A stretch of 64,000 nt of DNA, from the NCBI RefSeq assembly GCF_024124765.2, contig NZ_JAMXSR020000002.1, positions 519,001 to 583,000 of the forward strand, in the 5' to 3' direction. Positions 8,567 to 19,294 of this stretch are shown here, one piece after another (positions within the stretch are counted from its first letter, which is position 1; the number at the start of each line of letters is the position of its first letter). The position numbers were made by a program, and so were the translations under genes. The notes beneath the pieces were generated by a model. That model was not told where the DNA came from. It searched no databases and saw nothing but the letters and a program-made list of their open reading frames with translations. The stretch is from Sphingomonas sp. H160509 (GTDB lineage Bacteria; Pseudomonadota; Alphaproteobacteria; Sphingomonadales; Sphingomonadaceae).

Positions 8567-11500
8567 TCAGAAACGATAGCGCGCGCCGAGATAATAGCGT
8601 GGCTTGAGTTCCTGCACATACACCAGGTTCGTCTCGGTGCGGGCATATTGGCGGAACGGTTCGCTGGTCAGGTTGACCGCTTCGAGCGACACCGAGAACG
8701 CCTTCGTGACGTCGTAGCTTATGCTGCCGTCCAAGGTACCGAACGCGGCCGTGAACAGCGGGTTGCGATTGCCGCCCTGGTTCGTAGCCGCGAGATACTT
8801 GTCGCGCCAGTTGTACGAGACGCGGGCCGAGATACCCCCCTTGTCGTAGATTGCCGTCAAGTTGGCGCTGTCGCCCAAACCGCTCAGCGCGAAGATGTTG
8901 ACGTTCGGATCGGCATAGGGATCCACGTTCACGTCGCCACTGACCTTCGTGTAGGAAACCGCGAAACCGAAGCCGGTCTGACCGAAGAAGTTCGTCCAGG
9001 CGACTTCGAAGCCGTGGATATTGCCTTCCTTGTTGTTGACCGGCCCGCTGATCGCGAAGTTCACGAGCGGATCATTGGCGTCCCCGACGAGATCGACCGC
9101 AAGGGCGAGGGGATTGTAGACCGCATCGCTGATTTCACCCGTGGCGGGATTGAGCGCGCCGCGGAAGGCCGCCGTCGCCGCCGCCTGATTGCCGCCATTC
9201 TGCTGCAGCAGCGCCGCGTAGGCGAACAGATTTCGATCGGTCTGGGTAATGCCGTTGTTTCTGAGAAACGCCTGCGCAATACCCGAACGCGACCCTGGTG
9301 CGCCTGAACCCGGGTCGCGCAGCCCGAACAGGTTACCGTTGGTTATCTGGTTGCCGACGAAGTTGCGCACGTTCTTGTTGAAGAAGCCGACCGAGACGAA
9401 ACTCGTAGGCTTGTAATACCACTCCAGCGATACGTCGAAATTGTCCGAGATCAGCGGCAACAGCGCTGGATCCTGCCGCGTGGCGGGAGCCGGGGCCGCA
9501 CCGAGTGCTGTCGGACGGTTCGGAGCGTTTGCCGTCACGGATGCGAACAAATTGCCATAGTCCGCCCGGGCCAGCGTACGGCTGAACGAGGTGCGCGCCA
9601 TGACGTTGTCGAGCACTTCGATATTGAAGTCGAGCGACGGCAGCAGGTTGTCGTACTTCGACTTCACGATCACCGCGGCGCCTGGAGGTCCGCCGATCAC
9701 GGTGAAGTCATTGTCCGATTGCCAAGCCAAAGCCGTCGGGATCGACTGAAGCCCCACCGACTTGACCCGGGTCCGTTCGTAGCGAACGCCGATCAGCGCG
9801 TTTGCGCGGCGTCCGCCAATGTCACCGCCCCAGGCCATCTGGCCGTAGACCGCCAAGTTCTTCTCGCCGACGGTGTCGTCCGACGAACCCTGCAAAGCGT
9901 CGGGGCGTCCCAGCTTCGCATAATAGGGTGAGAAGATGTCCAGCAGGTCGACCGCATCGCCACGAAACGCGACCAGCGCCGACCCGGTCGAGTTCGGGTT
10001 ATACTTGTCGAACTTGCAGGTCATGCAATAGGTCTTGACGAGATCTCCGGCGAGCTCCTGGACGCGGCCAGTGTCCGTAATGCTCCAGTCGCCGAGGATC
10101 TGCTGGTTATTGGAACTGGCCGAGCGGGTCGTTGCATCCACATAGTTGCTGCCGACCACGAAACGGCTATCGTTGCCGAGATCCCAGCCCAGTTCGCCAC
10201 TGAACTGGTTGACCCTCGACTCCTGCTTGGAGAAGATTCGGCGCGCGACCTGCGTGCCCAAGTCGCCGATGTCGAGGATGTTGTTGCAATTGCCGCCGCG
10301 GCCGCCGTTGGTCGCGTTGCAATCGTTGAGCGTCTCCGATTGCTGTGGGAAGCCGCTGCTGAAGTCGACTTTGTGCGTAGCGCGAACCGGAGCGCCGATC
10401 GAGATCGTCGTCGCCGACGTGCCATTCGCATTGTCCGGGTTCGTGGTCGACTTCGAATGGTTTGCATCAAGCTTCAGCGACAGCACATCGGTGAAGTTCC
10501 ACTTGATGTTCCCGCCAACCGAGTACAGCTCGGTCTTCGTGGCGAACCGTTGCTGCTCGTAGCCCTTATCCGCCTGCTTAGCCTCCGCCAAGATGATCGC
10601 AGTCTGCATCTTCTTGTTATCGTCGAAGGTAACGTCACTGAACGGCCGCTGGAACCAGTTGGTCTGCTCGCTACGCTCGTCGCTCAACTTGTTGCGCGCA
10701 TACAGGCCATCGATCGTGATCTCCAGCCGATCCGTAGGCTTGAACTGGATGTTGGCCTGACCGTTGATGCGCTCGCGGCGGTTCTCGGAGAACTGATAGC
10801 GGCTGTCGTTCGGAATTTGCACATACGGTGTAGTAGGACGGTTCGTGATATTCGTCGCCGGCGTGATGTACGCACCCGCCGTATTCAAGAAGTCGGCCAG
10901 CGGAACGATATTCCAATAGTTCGGGTTCGACTGGATCGATGTCGACTCGCGTAACTGATAGCTGCCGAAGAGGTTGACGCCAAAGGTTTCGCTGGGGTTT
11001 TTCCAGTTGATCAGGCCAGAGAGTTCGGGCGTGACCTTCTTCAGGTTCGCCTCCGCATTCTCGACCGAGCTGTCGTACAGTGCCTTGGCGCCAATCGAGC
11101 CCGACAGGCCGTCTTCACGCGCGTCGAGCGGTCGGCGGGTGACGACGTTGATCGCAGCACCGATGCCACCCGTCGGAATGTTCGCTCGGCCGGTCTTGTA
11201 GACCTCCAGCGTGGCGACGCCTTCGGACGCTAGATTCTGGAAGTCGAACGAGCGACCGGTGCCGACCGCGAAAGCGTTGCCGGTGCTGGTATCGATGCTG
11301 GTCGACGCCAGCTGACGACCGTTCAGCGTCACGAGGTTGAAGCCGCCGCTAAAGCCGCGGACCGCGACCTGCGAGCCTTCGCCGTTGGCACGAGTGATCG
11401 ACACGCCGGTGATCCGCTGCAGGGATTCCGCAAGGTTGGTATCGGGGAACTTGCCGATATCCTCGGCCGAGATGGCATCGACGACGCCCGCGGAATTACG

Positions 11501-11758
11501 CTTGATGTCGATCGCGCGATTGAGACTGGCGCGGATGCCGGTGACGACGATCTCGTTGGCCGGACCGGCCGTCCCTTCGTCGAGCGTGCTAGTCGCGGGC
11601 GCCGCGTCCGGTGCGGTCTGCTGCACGGTCGTCGTCTGAGTGCTCTGGCTGGTCGCGGCAGTGTTCGTCTGCGCGATCGCAGTGCTGGAAGCTGCCAGCC
11701 CGGTCACGACCGCGATGGTCGATACCGAATGCGCGAGCGTGCGCGAAAATTTCTTCAT
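8567..11758 (-). CDS. TonB-dependent receptor, Caulobacter-type, linked to the halogenase operon
   Basis: Large outer-membrane receptor of 1063 residues, unbroken. It starts MKKFSRTLAHSVSTI with a signal peptide ending near STAIAQ; the ATG at 11758 has a GGGGGAGGA ribosome site. A low-complexity linker leads to EIVVTGIRASL, the TonB-contact and plug start. The Caulobacter-type plug signature follows (DIGKFPDTNLAESLQRITGV and VRGFSGGFN), then the barrel, which ends RYYLGARYRF with terminal Phe. There is no STN signalling domain, so it is a transporter rather than a Fec-type transducer. It precedes the SapC/cupin/halogenase genes, and receptors in this setting usually import oligosaccharides. 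An operator-like palindrome lies 62-77 bases upstream. The ligand cannot be read from the sequence. Confidence 0.9.
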   Translation of the reverse strand: MKKFSRTLAHSVSTIAVVTGLAASSTAIAQTNTAATSQSTQTTTVQQTAPDAAPATSTLDEGTAGPANEIVVTGIRASLNRAIDIKRNSAGVVDAISAEDIGKFPDTNLAESLQRITGVSITRANGEGSQVAVRGFSGGFNLVTLNGRQLASTSIDTSTGNAFAVGTGRSFDFQNLASEGVATLEVYKTGRANIPTGGIGAAINVVTRRPLDAREDGLSGSIGAKALYDSSVENAEANLKKVTPELSGLINWKNPSETFGVNLFGSYQLRESTSIQSNPNYWNIVPLADFLNTAGAYITPATNITNRPTTPYVQIPNDSRYQFSENRRERINGQANIQFKPTDRLEITIDGLYARNKLSDERSEQTNWFQRPFSDVTFDDNKKMQTAIILAEAKQADKGYEQQRFATKTELYSVGGNIKWNFTDVLSLKLDANHSKSTTNPDNANGTSATTISIGAPVRATHKVDFSSGFPQQSETLNDCNATNGGRGGNCNNILDIGDLGTQVARRIFSKQESRVNQFSGELGWDLGNDSRFVVGSNYVDATTRSASSNNQQILGDWSITDTGRVQELAGDLVKTYCMTCKFDKYNPNSTGSALVAFRGDAVDLLDIFSPYYAKLGRPDALQGSSDDTVGEKNLAVYGQMAWGGDIGGRRANALIGVRYERTRVKSVGLQSIPTALAWQSDNDFTVIGGPPGAAVIVKSKYDNLLPSLDFNIEVLDNVMARTSFSRTLARADYGNLFASVTANAPNRPTALGAAPAPATRQDPALLPLISDNFDVSLEWYYKPTSFVSVGFFNKNVRNFVGNQITNGNLFGLRDPGSGAPGSRSGIAQAFLRNNGITQTDRNLFAYAALLQQNGGNQAAATAAFRGALNPATGEISDAVYNPLALAVDLVGDANDPLVNFAISGPVNNKEGNIHGFEVAWTNFFGQTGFGFAVSYTKVSGDVNVDPYADPNVNIFALSGLGDSANLTAIYDKGGISARVSYNWRDKYLAATNQGGNRNPLFTAAFGTLDGSISYDVTKAFSVSLEAVNLTSEPFRQYARTETNLVYVQELKPRYYLGARYRF

Positions 11759-11819
11759 AAATCCTCCCCCATTCCCGGCCGCCCTGATCAGGCCGGATTG
11801 CACACGGTCGTTGCCGTGT

Positions 11820-11835
11820 ATGATAGGGCTACCAT
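11820..11835 (-). promoter_or_regulatory. Operator-like palindrome ATGATAG-GG-CTACCAT
   Basis: The half sites ATGATAG (11820-11826) and CTACCAT (11829-11835) are inverted repeats with one mismatch and a two-base centre. They lie 62-77 bases upstream of the receptor ATG. This form resembles LacI-type operators found before TonB receptors in related bacteria. No regulator gene is adjacent, so the binding protein would be encoded elsewhere. Confidence 0.42.
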
Positions 11836-12394
11836 CAGGGGCGCGGGTGTCAACTGCGGGAGGGAAGTAGACCCGTACGGTCCGTCAGAAGTTGATCGGC
11901 CGACGTTGCGAACAGCCCCTCATGGAATACCATTATTTACAGGGGGTTTACCTGATCGGATTGCTGCGTTTGGATATTCCGTACTGATTTCATCAGTAAT
12001 GAACCTAATGGAATCTGTCTCAGCTGTGATAAATTGAGCACTATTACGATAGTGTTCGGGCAGTGTGCGGAAGGCCAGCGCTGGGAGGTCAAACTATCCC
12101 GGAATGCCAGTCTTTAAGGTCAGCCATTATTACCCAATTGATCCAATATCGGCATGGAGTACCTATCGACATGTAGGCCTACTTAAACGCGAGGCGGGTG
12201 GACTTGAAGTAGATTCGTGCAGTTGGATAACGGGCATATGATCCCGATCGTAAGCGATACCGGTCCTTGCGACACAGGCGACTTAAAGGGACCCTCAACG
12301 CGCGATTGAATCGATGAGGGAAGGTGAGGGGGCGCTAGCGGTTCGCCTGTAAAGGCGTGCGGCAGGCTAGTCGCAGTCACCGCTCAGTTCGACG

Positions 12395-12417
12395 AGGCGC
12401 GCCATCGTGGCGCGCCT
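12395..12417 (-). terminator. Terminator-like hairpin after a TonB receptor
   Basis: AGGCGCGCCA (12395-12404) and TGGCGCGCCT (12408-12417) form a perfect 10-bp GC-rich stem with a TCG loop, starting 9 bases beyond the receptor stop at 12426. There is no clear U tract, so termination may be partial or Rho-assisted. Confidence 0.5.
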
Positions 12418-12425
12418 CCCGTGGT

Positions 12426-15219
12426 TTACATCCGGAACGAGACCGAGGCGACGAACGTGCGGCCGTTCTTGTAGAACGCCGTCGGGCGATCGCGCGAGCC
12501 GCTATACTGCGTGTAGGTCGAGTCGAGCAGGTTCTGCGCGTTGACCGTCAGCGTGATCGCCTTGGTCAGGTTGAAGCCTGCCGAGAAGTCGAGCTGGCTG
12601 TACGGTGCGACCATGTCGATCGAGTTCAGGCGACCGATCGCGCGGAAATACGACGAGCGGTAGTTATAGCTCAGGCGCGCCTGGAACGGCCCGTTCTCGT
12701 AATACGGGATCACGTTGACGGTGTGCTTCGACAGATATGGCAGGTTCAGTCCCTCGTCGGTCGAGCTCTCGGCGTAGGAGTAGTTCGCCTGCAGGCCGAA
12801 GCCGTGCCAGATCTCGCCCTGTGCCGAGACCAGCGCGCCGTTGACGTTCGCCTTGCCGCCGTTGAGCGGCTGCGACACGAGATAGGACGCGTTGCTCTGC
12901 GTCAGCTCGTTGAAGAACGTCTGGCGGCTGAGGCCGTTGAGGATGTAGTCCTTCACCTCGCGGCGGAACAGTTCGAGCGACAACAGCGTACCCTCGCGCG
13001 GATAATATTCCGCCGACAGTTCGTAGTTGGTCGACTGGTACGGCTTCAGGTTCGGGTTGCCGCCGCTCGCGTCGAGCGTGATGTCGTTGCGACCGACCGA
13101 ACCACCGAGCTGCTCGTAGCGCGGGCGGGCGATCACCTTCGCGACGCTGCCACGGAAGATCAGGTGCGTGCCCGCTTCATACGCGACGTTCAGGGCTCGG
13201 CAGGAACTTCAGATAGTCGTTCTCGACCTGCTGCGGCACGATCGTCGGCAGGCTGCCGTCGGTGCTGGAGACCTGATCGGCATAGTTCGACACGTTCTTG
13301 GTATAGACCAGACGACCACCGATGTTGCCGCGGAAGCCGCTTTGGTCGAAGTTCAGCTGGACGTAGTTCGCCGCGACCGTCTCGTCGACGATGTACGACG
13401 CGGTCGGCTTGGCGACGGGGATGTTGATCGAGTTCGCGAGGATGTCGATCACGGTCTGCTGCGACAGGTTGATGTACTTGGTCGCGTTGCCGGTGCCGCC
13501 GGTGCCGTCGAACGTGCCGTTCGGCGTCGTCATCGTGTCGACGCCCAGGCTCGCCAGCGTGTAGTTCGACGTCGAGTAGTTGTTGAAACCGCTGGCGTTG
13601 AGACGATTGCGGTGATCGGTGAACTTGCCGCCGATGCGGATTTCCTTGAACGGTCCCGCCTCGAACGGAATGACCGCGTCATAGCCCGCGTAGTAATCGC
13701 GATCGATCGTCTTGGAGAAATCGATCCCGCCTGCGCGCGCCGCATTTAGCTGCGTGCCGTTGACGATGACGGGGGCGCCGTCGATCGTCTGCAGCTGTGG
13801 GCTGTTGCTGCGGCGATAATTGGCCGGGTTGGTCAGGTCGCCAACGTAATCGACGTTCGCGCTGTCCGAGTTGAAGCCGTAGCTGTACGGAAGGTCGGTC
13901 CGCACATCGAGCAGATATTCGGGATTGCGCCCGCCGATCGCCTTGCTCCAGCCGCCGGTCGCCGACACGGTCGCGCCGTCGGGGCCTTCCCACTCGGCGA
14001 CGAAGTTGAGGTTGTCGGTGGTCAGCTTGGTCTTGCGGATCAACAGATCGAGCTGCGCGCTCTGGCTGCCGGCCGAGGCCGCGCCGAAGCTCGCATTGGT
14101 GACGACGCCGTTCGCGACCGTTGCCGACTGGAGAACGTCGCCGCTCCACGCGCCGGGGATGACGTACATCGACTGGCTGCTGTTGTTGTAGTTGCCATCG
14201 ATATGCAGCCCGTTGAGCGTCAGCGTGATGTCGTCGGTCGGCTTGGCCTGGACCGTGCCGACATAGCTGATGCGCTTACGCTCCTGCGTGAAATACGCGT
14301 AGTTGATGCCGAACGGCGACACCGCGTTGGCGAGATCCTGGCGTGTGCCGCCGGTCACGGTCGCGCCCGGGTTCTTCAGCACCGGCTGGCCGCTCGCATC
14401 GCGGATCAATGCGTTGTTGGCATCCTTCTGGAAAAAGCGGTCGCCGGCATTCTCGAACCCGAAAAATTCGACGCCTGAGCGGGTCAGGCTCTGCTTGTCG
14501 TAGGTGACGGCACCGAGCACGCCGAAGGTGCCACCTTCGTTGTGCCAGCTGTACAGACCCGACGCGCGGACGTTACCCTTGTCGGCGCGGTCGTTGTACG
14601 AATAGCCGCCCGATGCGAAGATCGAGTTGGCGGGCGTGTCGAGCGGACGGCGTGTGCGGACGATGACTGTGCCGCCAATGCTGCCTTCCTCGATGCGCGG
14701 CTCGGGCGACTTGTAGACTTCGAGGCGCTCGACGAGTTCGGGCGCGAGCAGCGAATAGTTGAAGGTACGGCTGGTCGGATCGTTGTCGTTGCCGCCCCAG
14801 TCCGCCGAAGCAACCGCGTGGCCGTCGAGCAGCATGCGGTTGAGCGCCGGATCGGTGCCATGGATCGCGACCTTCTCGCCTTCGCCGAAGCGACGATCGA
14901 TGCTGACCCCGGGAACGTGCGAGAGGGATTCGGCGACGTTGCGGTCGGGGAACTTGCCGATCGCCTCGGCGCTGATGACATCGACGATCGCGTTGGCGTT
15001 GCGCTTGACTGCAATCGCGCTGCGCAGGCTGCCGCGGATACCGGTGACGACGATGTCCGTATCAGCGCCGTCCGCTACGGGATCAGCCTGGGTCGTGGCG
15101 GCGACGGGGGCGGACGATGGCGCGGGCGCCGACTGGGCGAGAACGGGTTGCGCGAAAACTGGTACCAGACCGAATATCGCCGCACCGGATGCGAGCAAAA
15201 CCTGCTTACGAAGAACCAT
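12426..15219 (-). CDS. TonB-dependent receptor, Caulobacter-type (one frameshift)
   Basis: Outer-membrane receptor of about 930 residues. The signal peptide starts MVLRKQVLLASGAAIF and ends near PVLAQ. The plug carries DIVVTGIRGSLRSAI and the family signature IGKFPDRNVAESLSHVPGV. The C-terminal barrel ends VASVSFRM, slightly atypical because the last residue is Met rather than Phe. Two frames are joined at the GGG at 13193-13195: removing one base gives LPSLNVAYEAG and a continuous barrel. The start is the ATG at 15219; a TTG two codons earlier is possible, but the GGAAGGGG ribosome site serves the ATG at 9 bases. It stands alone between two large intergenic regions, and no enzyme neighbour points to its ligand. 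Confidence 0.86.
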
Positions 15220-15336
15220 CGTCAAAAGCCCCTTCCCATCGACGCCGCAGCGTCACCCTTAGACACGGTCCTGCCCGCGTCGCTCGACTCACCTCACTGG
15301 CCGGACCTCTAAAGGGTACTGTCATCGCAGCGTGGT

Positions 15337-15356
15337 ATTGGTAATATATAACCAAT
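15337..15356 (-). promoter_or_regulatory. 20-base AT-rich palindrome upstream of a TonB receptor
   Basis: The 20-base sequence ATTGGTAATATATAACCAAT is an inverted repeat with a single mismatched pair. It lies 118-137 bases upstream of the receptor ATG at 15219, in a locally AT-rich stretch. It could be a repressor or activator operator; no adjacent regulator gene identifies the protein. Confidence 0.45.
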
Positions 15357-15873
15357 CTAATTCCTGACGCTATCGGAAAATTACAGTTCCGTGTCGGCCG
15401 ATGCGTTTGCAAAGCCCGCAAAAATCTCATGATCGTTTTGGAGGTAGTCCGTCGACAAAATGCGAAGCTGGCCGAGACGACGCTACGATCTCAAGATGCT
15501 TGTGATCTAGGATGCTACCAATCTATAGCATAGTGCAAGCGGCACCCATCGTCCGCATAGTCGCGACGGACCGTCGAACTCGAAAACCGCCGGGCTAGTC
15601 ATCCGGCACGTATATGCAGTTTATGGAATCGCGCCTGTTCGGCTAGATCGATTGGTCCGAAATGCGACCATCCGTGATCTGCGTATGACGATGCGCTGCG
15701 GATCGCGCGCGACCTGATGCCGAAAATCCGAGTTCGGTCCTGGTTTGGGTTGGAAGGCAGGCGAGATCCAGCGTCGCTGAGCGGCAATCTATGCCGAAGG
15801 GTAGTTCTCGCCGATCGTCTCCGACTCGTTCGAAGGCCCGCCGATCATGTAGAGGGGCCAGCAGCAGCAGACC

Positions 15874-15902
15874 GGCGAGGTGTTCCATCGAAACACCTCG
15901 CC
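15874..15902 (-). terminator. Terminator-like hairpin after the PAP2-autotransporter gene
   Basis: GGCGAGGTGTT (15874-15884) and AACACCTCGCC (15892-15902) form a perfect 11-bp stem with a 7-base loop, about 50 bases beyond the autotransporter stop. No U tract follows on the minus strand. Confidence 0.45.
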
Positions 15903-15954
15903 AATTGGCGATCATCCGCGCGCGTGCGCTCGGTCGACCGATCGTTCTAACGTC

Positions 15955-18900
15955 TTAGAAGTTGATCCCTCACGCCGACGTTGCCGGCATAGGATCGTTG
16001 TTGCGAGGACAACACGCCGGTTCCGGTGGCGTAGAGGACCAGCGCGGAGGCGAGCGGCAGTTGGAGTCCGGCCTTGCCGACGAACGCGCTTTGCGACGGT
16101 CGAGCGCCTGCGATCGTGAACGAGGGATCGGCCAGCGCGACAAAATCGACGCCGATGTCGCGGTCGCGGCGGAACTCGTGGAGGTAGCTCGCTTCGATCA
16201 TCGGCCGCAGCGCTAGGCCGTTCCCCTAACGGCACGCTGCCATCCATCCGCAACCCGACATTCACCGGGAGCGACGTCGTGGTCTGCTTGCCAGCCTGCA
16301 ACGCCAGCACGCTGCCGCGCTCCGCGAACGCATCGGTGTAGAGACGCGCATATTCCACCGCCACGAACGGCGTCAGGTCGAACGCCTGCACCGCGATGCG
16401 CTGGCCGATTTCGCCGCGCAGGCGCAACTCCGCGGCGTCGTACCGTGCGATCTCGGTTTCGCTGGCAACGCTGCCGATCCCGCCCGCAGTCCGCGTCGTA
16501 CGGATCGCATAATGGCCATAGCCCAGCGACCCGCGGACATACGTGCCCGTCGGCAGCGCATACGAGGTGTAGGCCGAGACGTGATAGCTCGACGCCTTGC
16601 CCTTGGTCGCGCGCGCTGCGGTGTTGAAGCGGGTGTCGAGCCCGCCCGCGACGAAACCGGCACGCCACCCGGTCGAGACTTCACCGTCGAGCCCGACCAC
16701 GCCGCCCCAGCTGTTGCTGCGACGATCGACCGTACCGTCGCCGTCCCGGCCATCAGTCCATTCCCGACCACCCAGCGGCCCGCCCCAGAGGTGCATCTGC
16801 GTGTCGGTCAGGACCGCACGCTGCTGATCGGTCACGGCATCGCCGAATACCCGCCCGGCAAACAATGCTGCGCTGTTCGCGTCGGCAAGGCCTTCACCCG
16901 AGAGGGTGTCGAGCGCTGCAGTACCCGCCGCCGCCGAGCCCTGGCCCGTGGCATAGACTGTGTTGAGCAACGTTGCCGCGCCGGCACCGCTCGCCAACGG
17001 CATCGCGCTGGTCAGCGCCGCCGCGACGCGTTGCTGGTTCGCGGTGACCCCGAGTGGACGATAGTCGATATCGGTCCGGTTGAGGTTCAGGCTTGCCGCC
17101 GTCGTCGAATAGTCGAGCACAGCGCGCAGGTTGGCGGGAACACCCGTGACGTTGGCGAAGCTGCCCGACACTCCACCGGCTGCCGTGACCAAAGTGATGC
17201 GCGTGACCGGTAGCGTGCCGACCGAACCCTGGACGCGCACCGTGCCGTCGAGCTTAGCCGCGCCGGATACAACCGTGCGGCTTGCAAGCGTAGGCGATAC
17301 CGTCTGCACCAGCGTCGCACCGCTGGCGAGCGTGAGCGGACCGTTGATCGTCAGCGTGCCGGGCGTGGTTCCCATGCCCGGCACCAGCGTACCACCGCTG
17401 TTGACCGTGACGGCGCCCGTGCTGCCCGTGCCACCAAAGACTGCGCCGGTGTTGACAGTCGTCGCCGAGACGATCGAGCCGGTGACGGCAAGCGTGCCGC
17501 CATTGACGATGGTCGGGCCGGCATAGCTGTTCTTCCCCGTCAGGGTCAGGCTGCCGGTGCCGTTCTTGGTCAGCCCGCCGGTCCCGCCGATGTCGTTGCC
17601 CCAGCTGTCGGCGGCTGCATAGCCACCCTGCGCGGCGTCCATCGTCACTGCGACCTGGCCGTTGAACGCGCCATAGCCGTCGTTCGCGGCATAGAGGTTC
17701 AGCTGGCCCCATCCGTCCAGCGTGTTGCCGGTGAGCACGGGATAGCCCGAGGGGAGGGCGGTGGTCGCGAGGATCTCGGTCCGCTGCGCATCGGTCAGAT
17801 ACCCGAACCGCGTCAGCAGCAGCACTTGCGCCTGCACCGGCACGTCCGCGGCCGTCATCGCCTTGACCGGACCGACCGGCGCGAAGCCGTAGGTCATCTC
17901 GGCAAGGTACGTCGCCTTGTTCTGTGCGACGTTGGCATACGGATCGGCTGCGGTTGCGCCAGACGCATTGGCGGCGGCAATGCACGCCGTGACGGTCGCG
18001 GTGCCGCAGGCGGACGCCAGATAAGACTGGGTCTGGGTATAGGCCTGGTAGACCGCATACGCGCTGGCGTTGGCGGGGTTGGTCCAGTCGAGGCGATTGC
18101 CCTTCGCGTCATACAAGGCCGCATAGATGTTGGTCGCCGACAGCGCCGTCGCCTCGATCCGCGCACCCATGATGTCGAGCGGCGAATGCATCCCGGCGAG
18201 GATCCGATTGGTACCCAGGTCCGCCGCGCGCGCGAGCAATTCCTGCCCTTGCTGCGGGATCAGGAACGCCGTGCCCAGCGCCTGCAGCATGCCCGGAATT
18301 GGTATGCCCGCTCGGATAGGCGCCGTCTGCATAGGGGTTGGACGAATTGATGATCTGAAGCATCGGGGTCGGTACGTTGACGTCGGTCGTCACGCGGTAT
18401 GGCCGCGGCGAGGCACCGATGCCGGGAACATATTCGCCGACCTTGAACGTCGCCGCGGTGAACTTGCCCGCGGAATCGAACGTCCCGGAAATTGGGTGCG
18501 GTGATCGGCTTGCCGCCATTTGCCGCGACCATGTCCGCCGTCACGACGAACCCGCGTACCCACTGCGTCGTGGAGGCATAGGGTGTCGGCGTGGTGAAGC
18601 TCGACAAATACGACGGCACGATGATCGCCGCGGTGTCCGCCAGCGTCAGCGCGCCGCGATTGGTGTTGACGTTGTAGTTGGCGAACCGCGGATCGAGCGG
18701 ATCGATCGGTGGGTTTTCGCCCTGATACCGCGCGAACGTCCGCTTGGCGGGCTCGGTCGACGAACTGGCGCGCACCGTGTTGTTGATGAACGCGACTGCG
18801 GCGGCCAACGGCGTGGCGGCACCGTTGCCGAACTTCTCGGCGCCCGGGCTGAAGCTGTTGCCGAGATTGATGTTGGCGACATAGTCGGCGAGCGTCGCGG

Positions 18901-19294
18901 TCGCATAGCTGGTCGGGGTAAGCGTGTTCGGCGCCGACCCGCTGGTCGAGGCACCGGCGCCCGCCATGTAAAGGTTGGTCAGCGCGCCCAGGCCATTCAG
19001 GATGCTGTAGGCCTGGTTGGTGCGATCGTCGTGGATCGCCGCGAGGGTCTGGCTTGGCGTCCGTGCGTTGGTCATCGTGACAACGGTCTTGTAGTTCTGC
19101 ACCATCACTTCGGGATGGTCGCGGATCAGCTTTACATAGCTGTCGAGCAGCTTCGGAACGATGCTGCCGATCGCGGGATTGCTCTCGTTGACGTAGTTGA
19201 CCGGTGGCGATGTCGGGATCGTCTGCGCCGCGATCGACAGCGGCGTCAGCATCGTCGCCGATGCCGCACAGACCATGAACTTACTTAAAGACAC
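15955..19294 (-). CDS. PAP2 acid phosphatase fused to an autotransporter barrel (four frameshifts)
   Basis: About 1111 residues when four single-base shifts are repaired, each by removing one C: 18484-18486, 18292-18294, 16223-16226 and 15967-15969. A signal peptide (SKFMVCAASATMLTPLS, cleaved near IAAQ) leads to a PAP2/class A acid phosphatase domain. That domain shows SPRPYR, the core PSGHTNSG and NRILAGMHSPLD, which matches the (S/N)Rx5H...D motif. Next come autotransporter-associated beta-strand repeats (GGLTKNGTGSLTLTGKNSY, then VNGGTLAVTGS) and a C-terminal barrel. Repair of the last shift gives the ending GVRINF with terminal Phe, as expected for outer-membrane insertion. The GTG at 19294 has AAGGGG 6 bases upstream; ATG at 19327 is an alternative. 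The gene probably displays a phosphatase on the cell surface. Every repaired junction keeps a family motif, so artefact is likelier than decay. Confidence 0.78.

Larger units (their letters stand above)
11759..12425. other. 667-base intergenic region without a convincing gene
   Basis: This gap between two minus-strand receptors has lower GC than its surroundings. It holds the promoter side of the 11758 receptor, with the operator-like palindrome at 11820-11835. It also has a small perfect palindrome GTAGGCCTAC at 12173-12182, and the hairpin at 12395-12417 that follows the other receptor. Short open frames here lack ribosome sites and look random. No tRNA cloverleaf was recognised. Confidence 0.5.
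15220..15954. other. 735-base intergenic region without a convincing gene
   Basis: This gap lies between the 15219 receptor start and the end of the PAP2-autotransporter gene. It contains the AT-rich palindrome at 15337-15356, which belongs to the receptor promoter region, and the hairpin at 15874-15902 that follows the autotransporter gene. Open frames of up to about 90 codons exist but have no recognisable protein features or ribosome sites. Confidence 0.5.

Noticed and set aside
12426..15219. Two separate receptor genes or a pseudogene
   Set aside because: Plug and barrel join exactly with removal of one base in GGG 13193-13195, as at many other sites in the window.
15599..15915. Short open frames in the gap before the autotransporter gene
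   Set aside because: No ribosome sites, no domains, and they overlap a clear hairpin.
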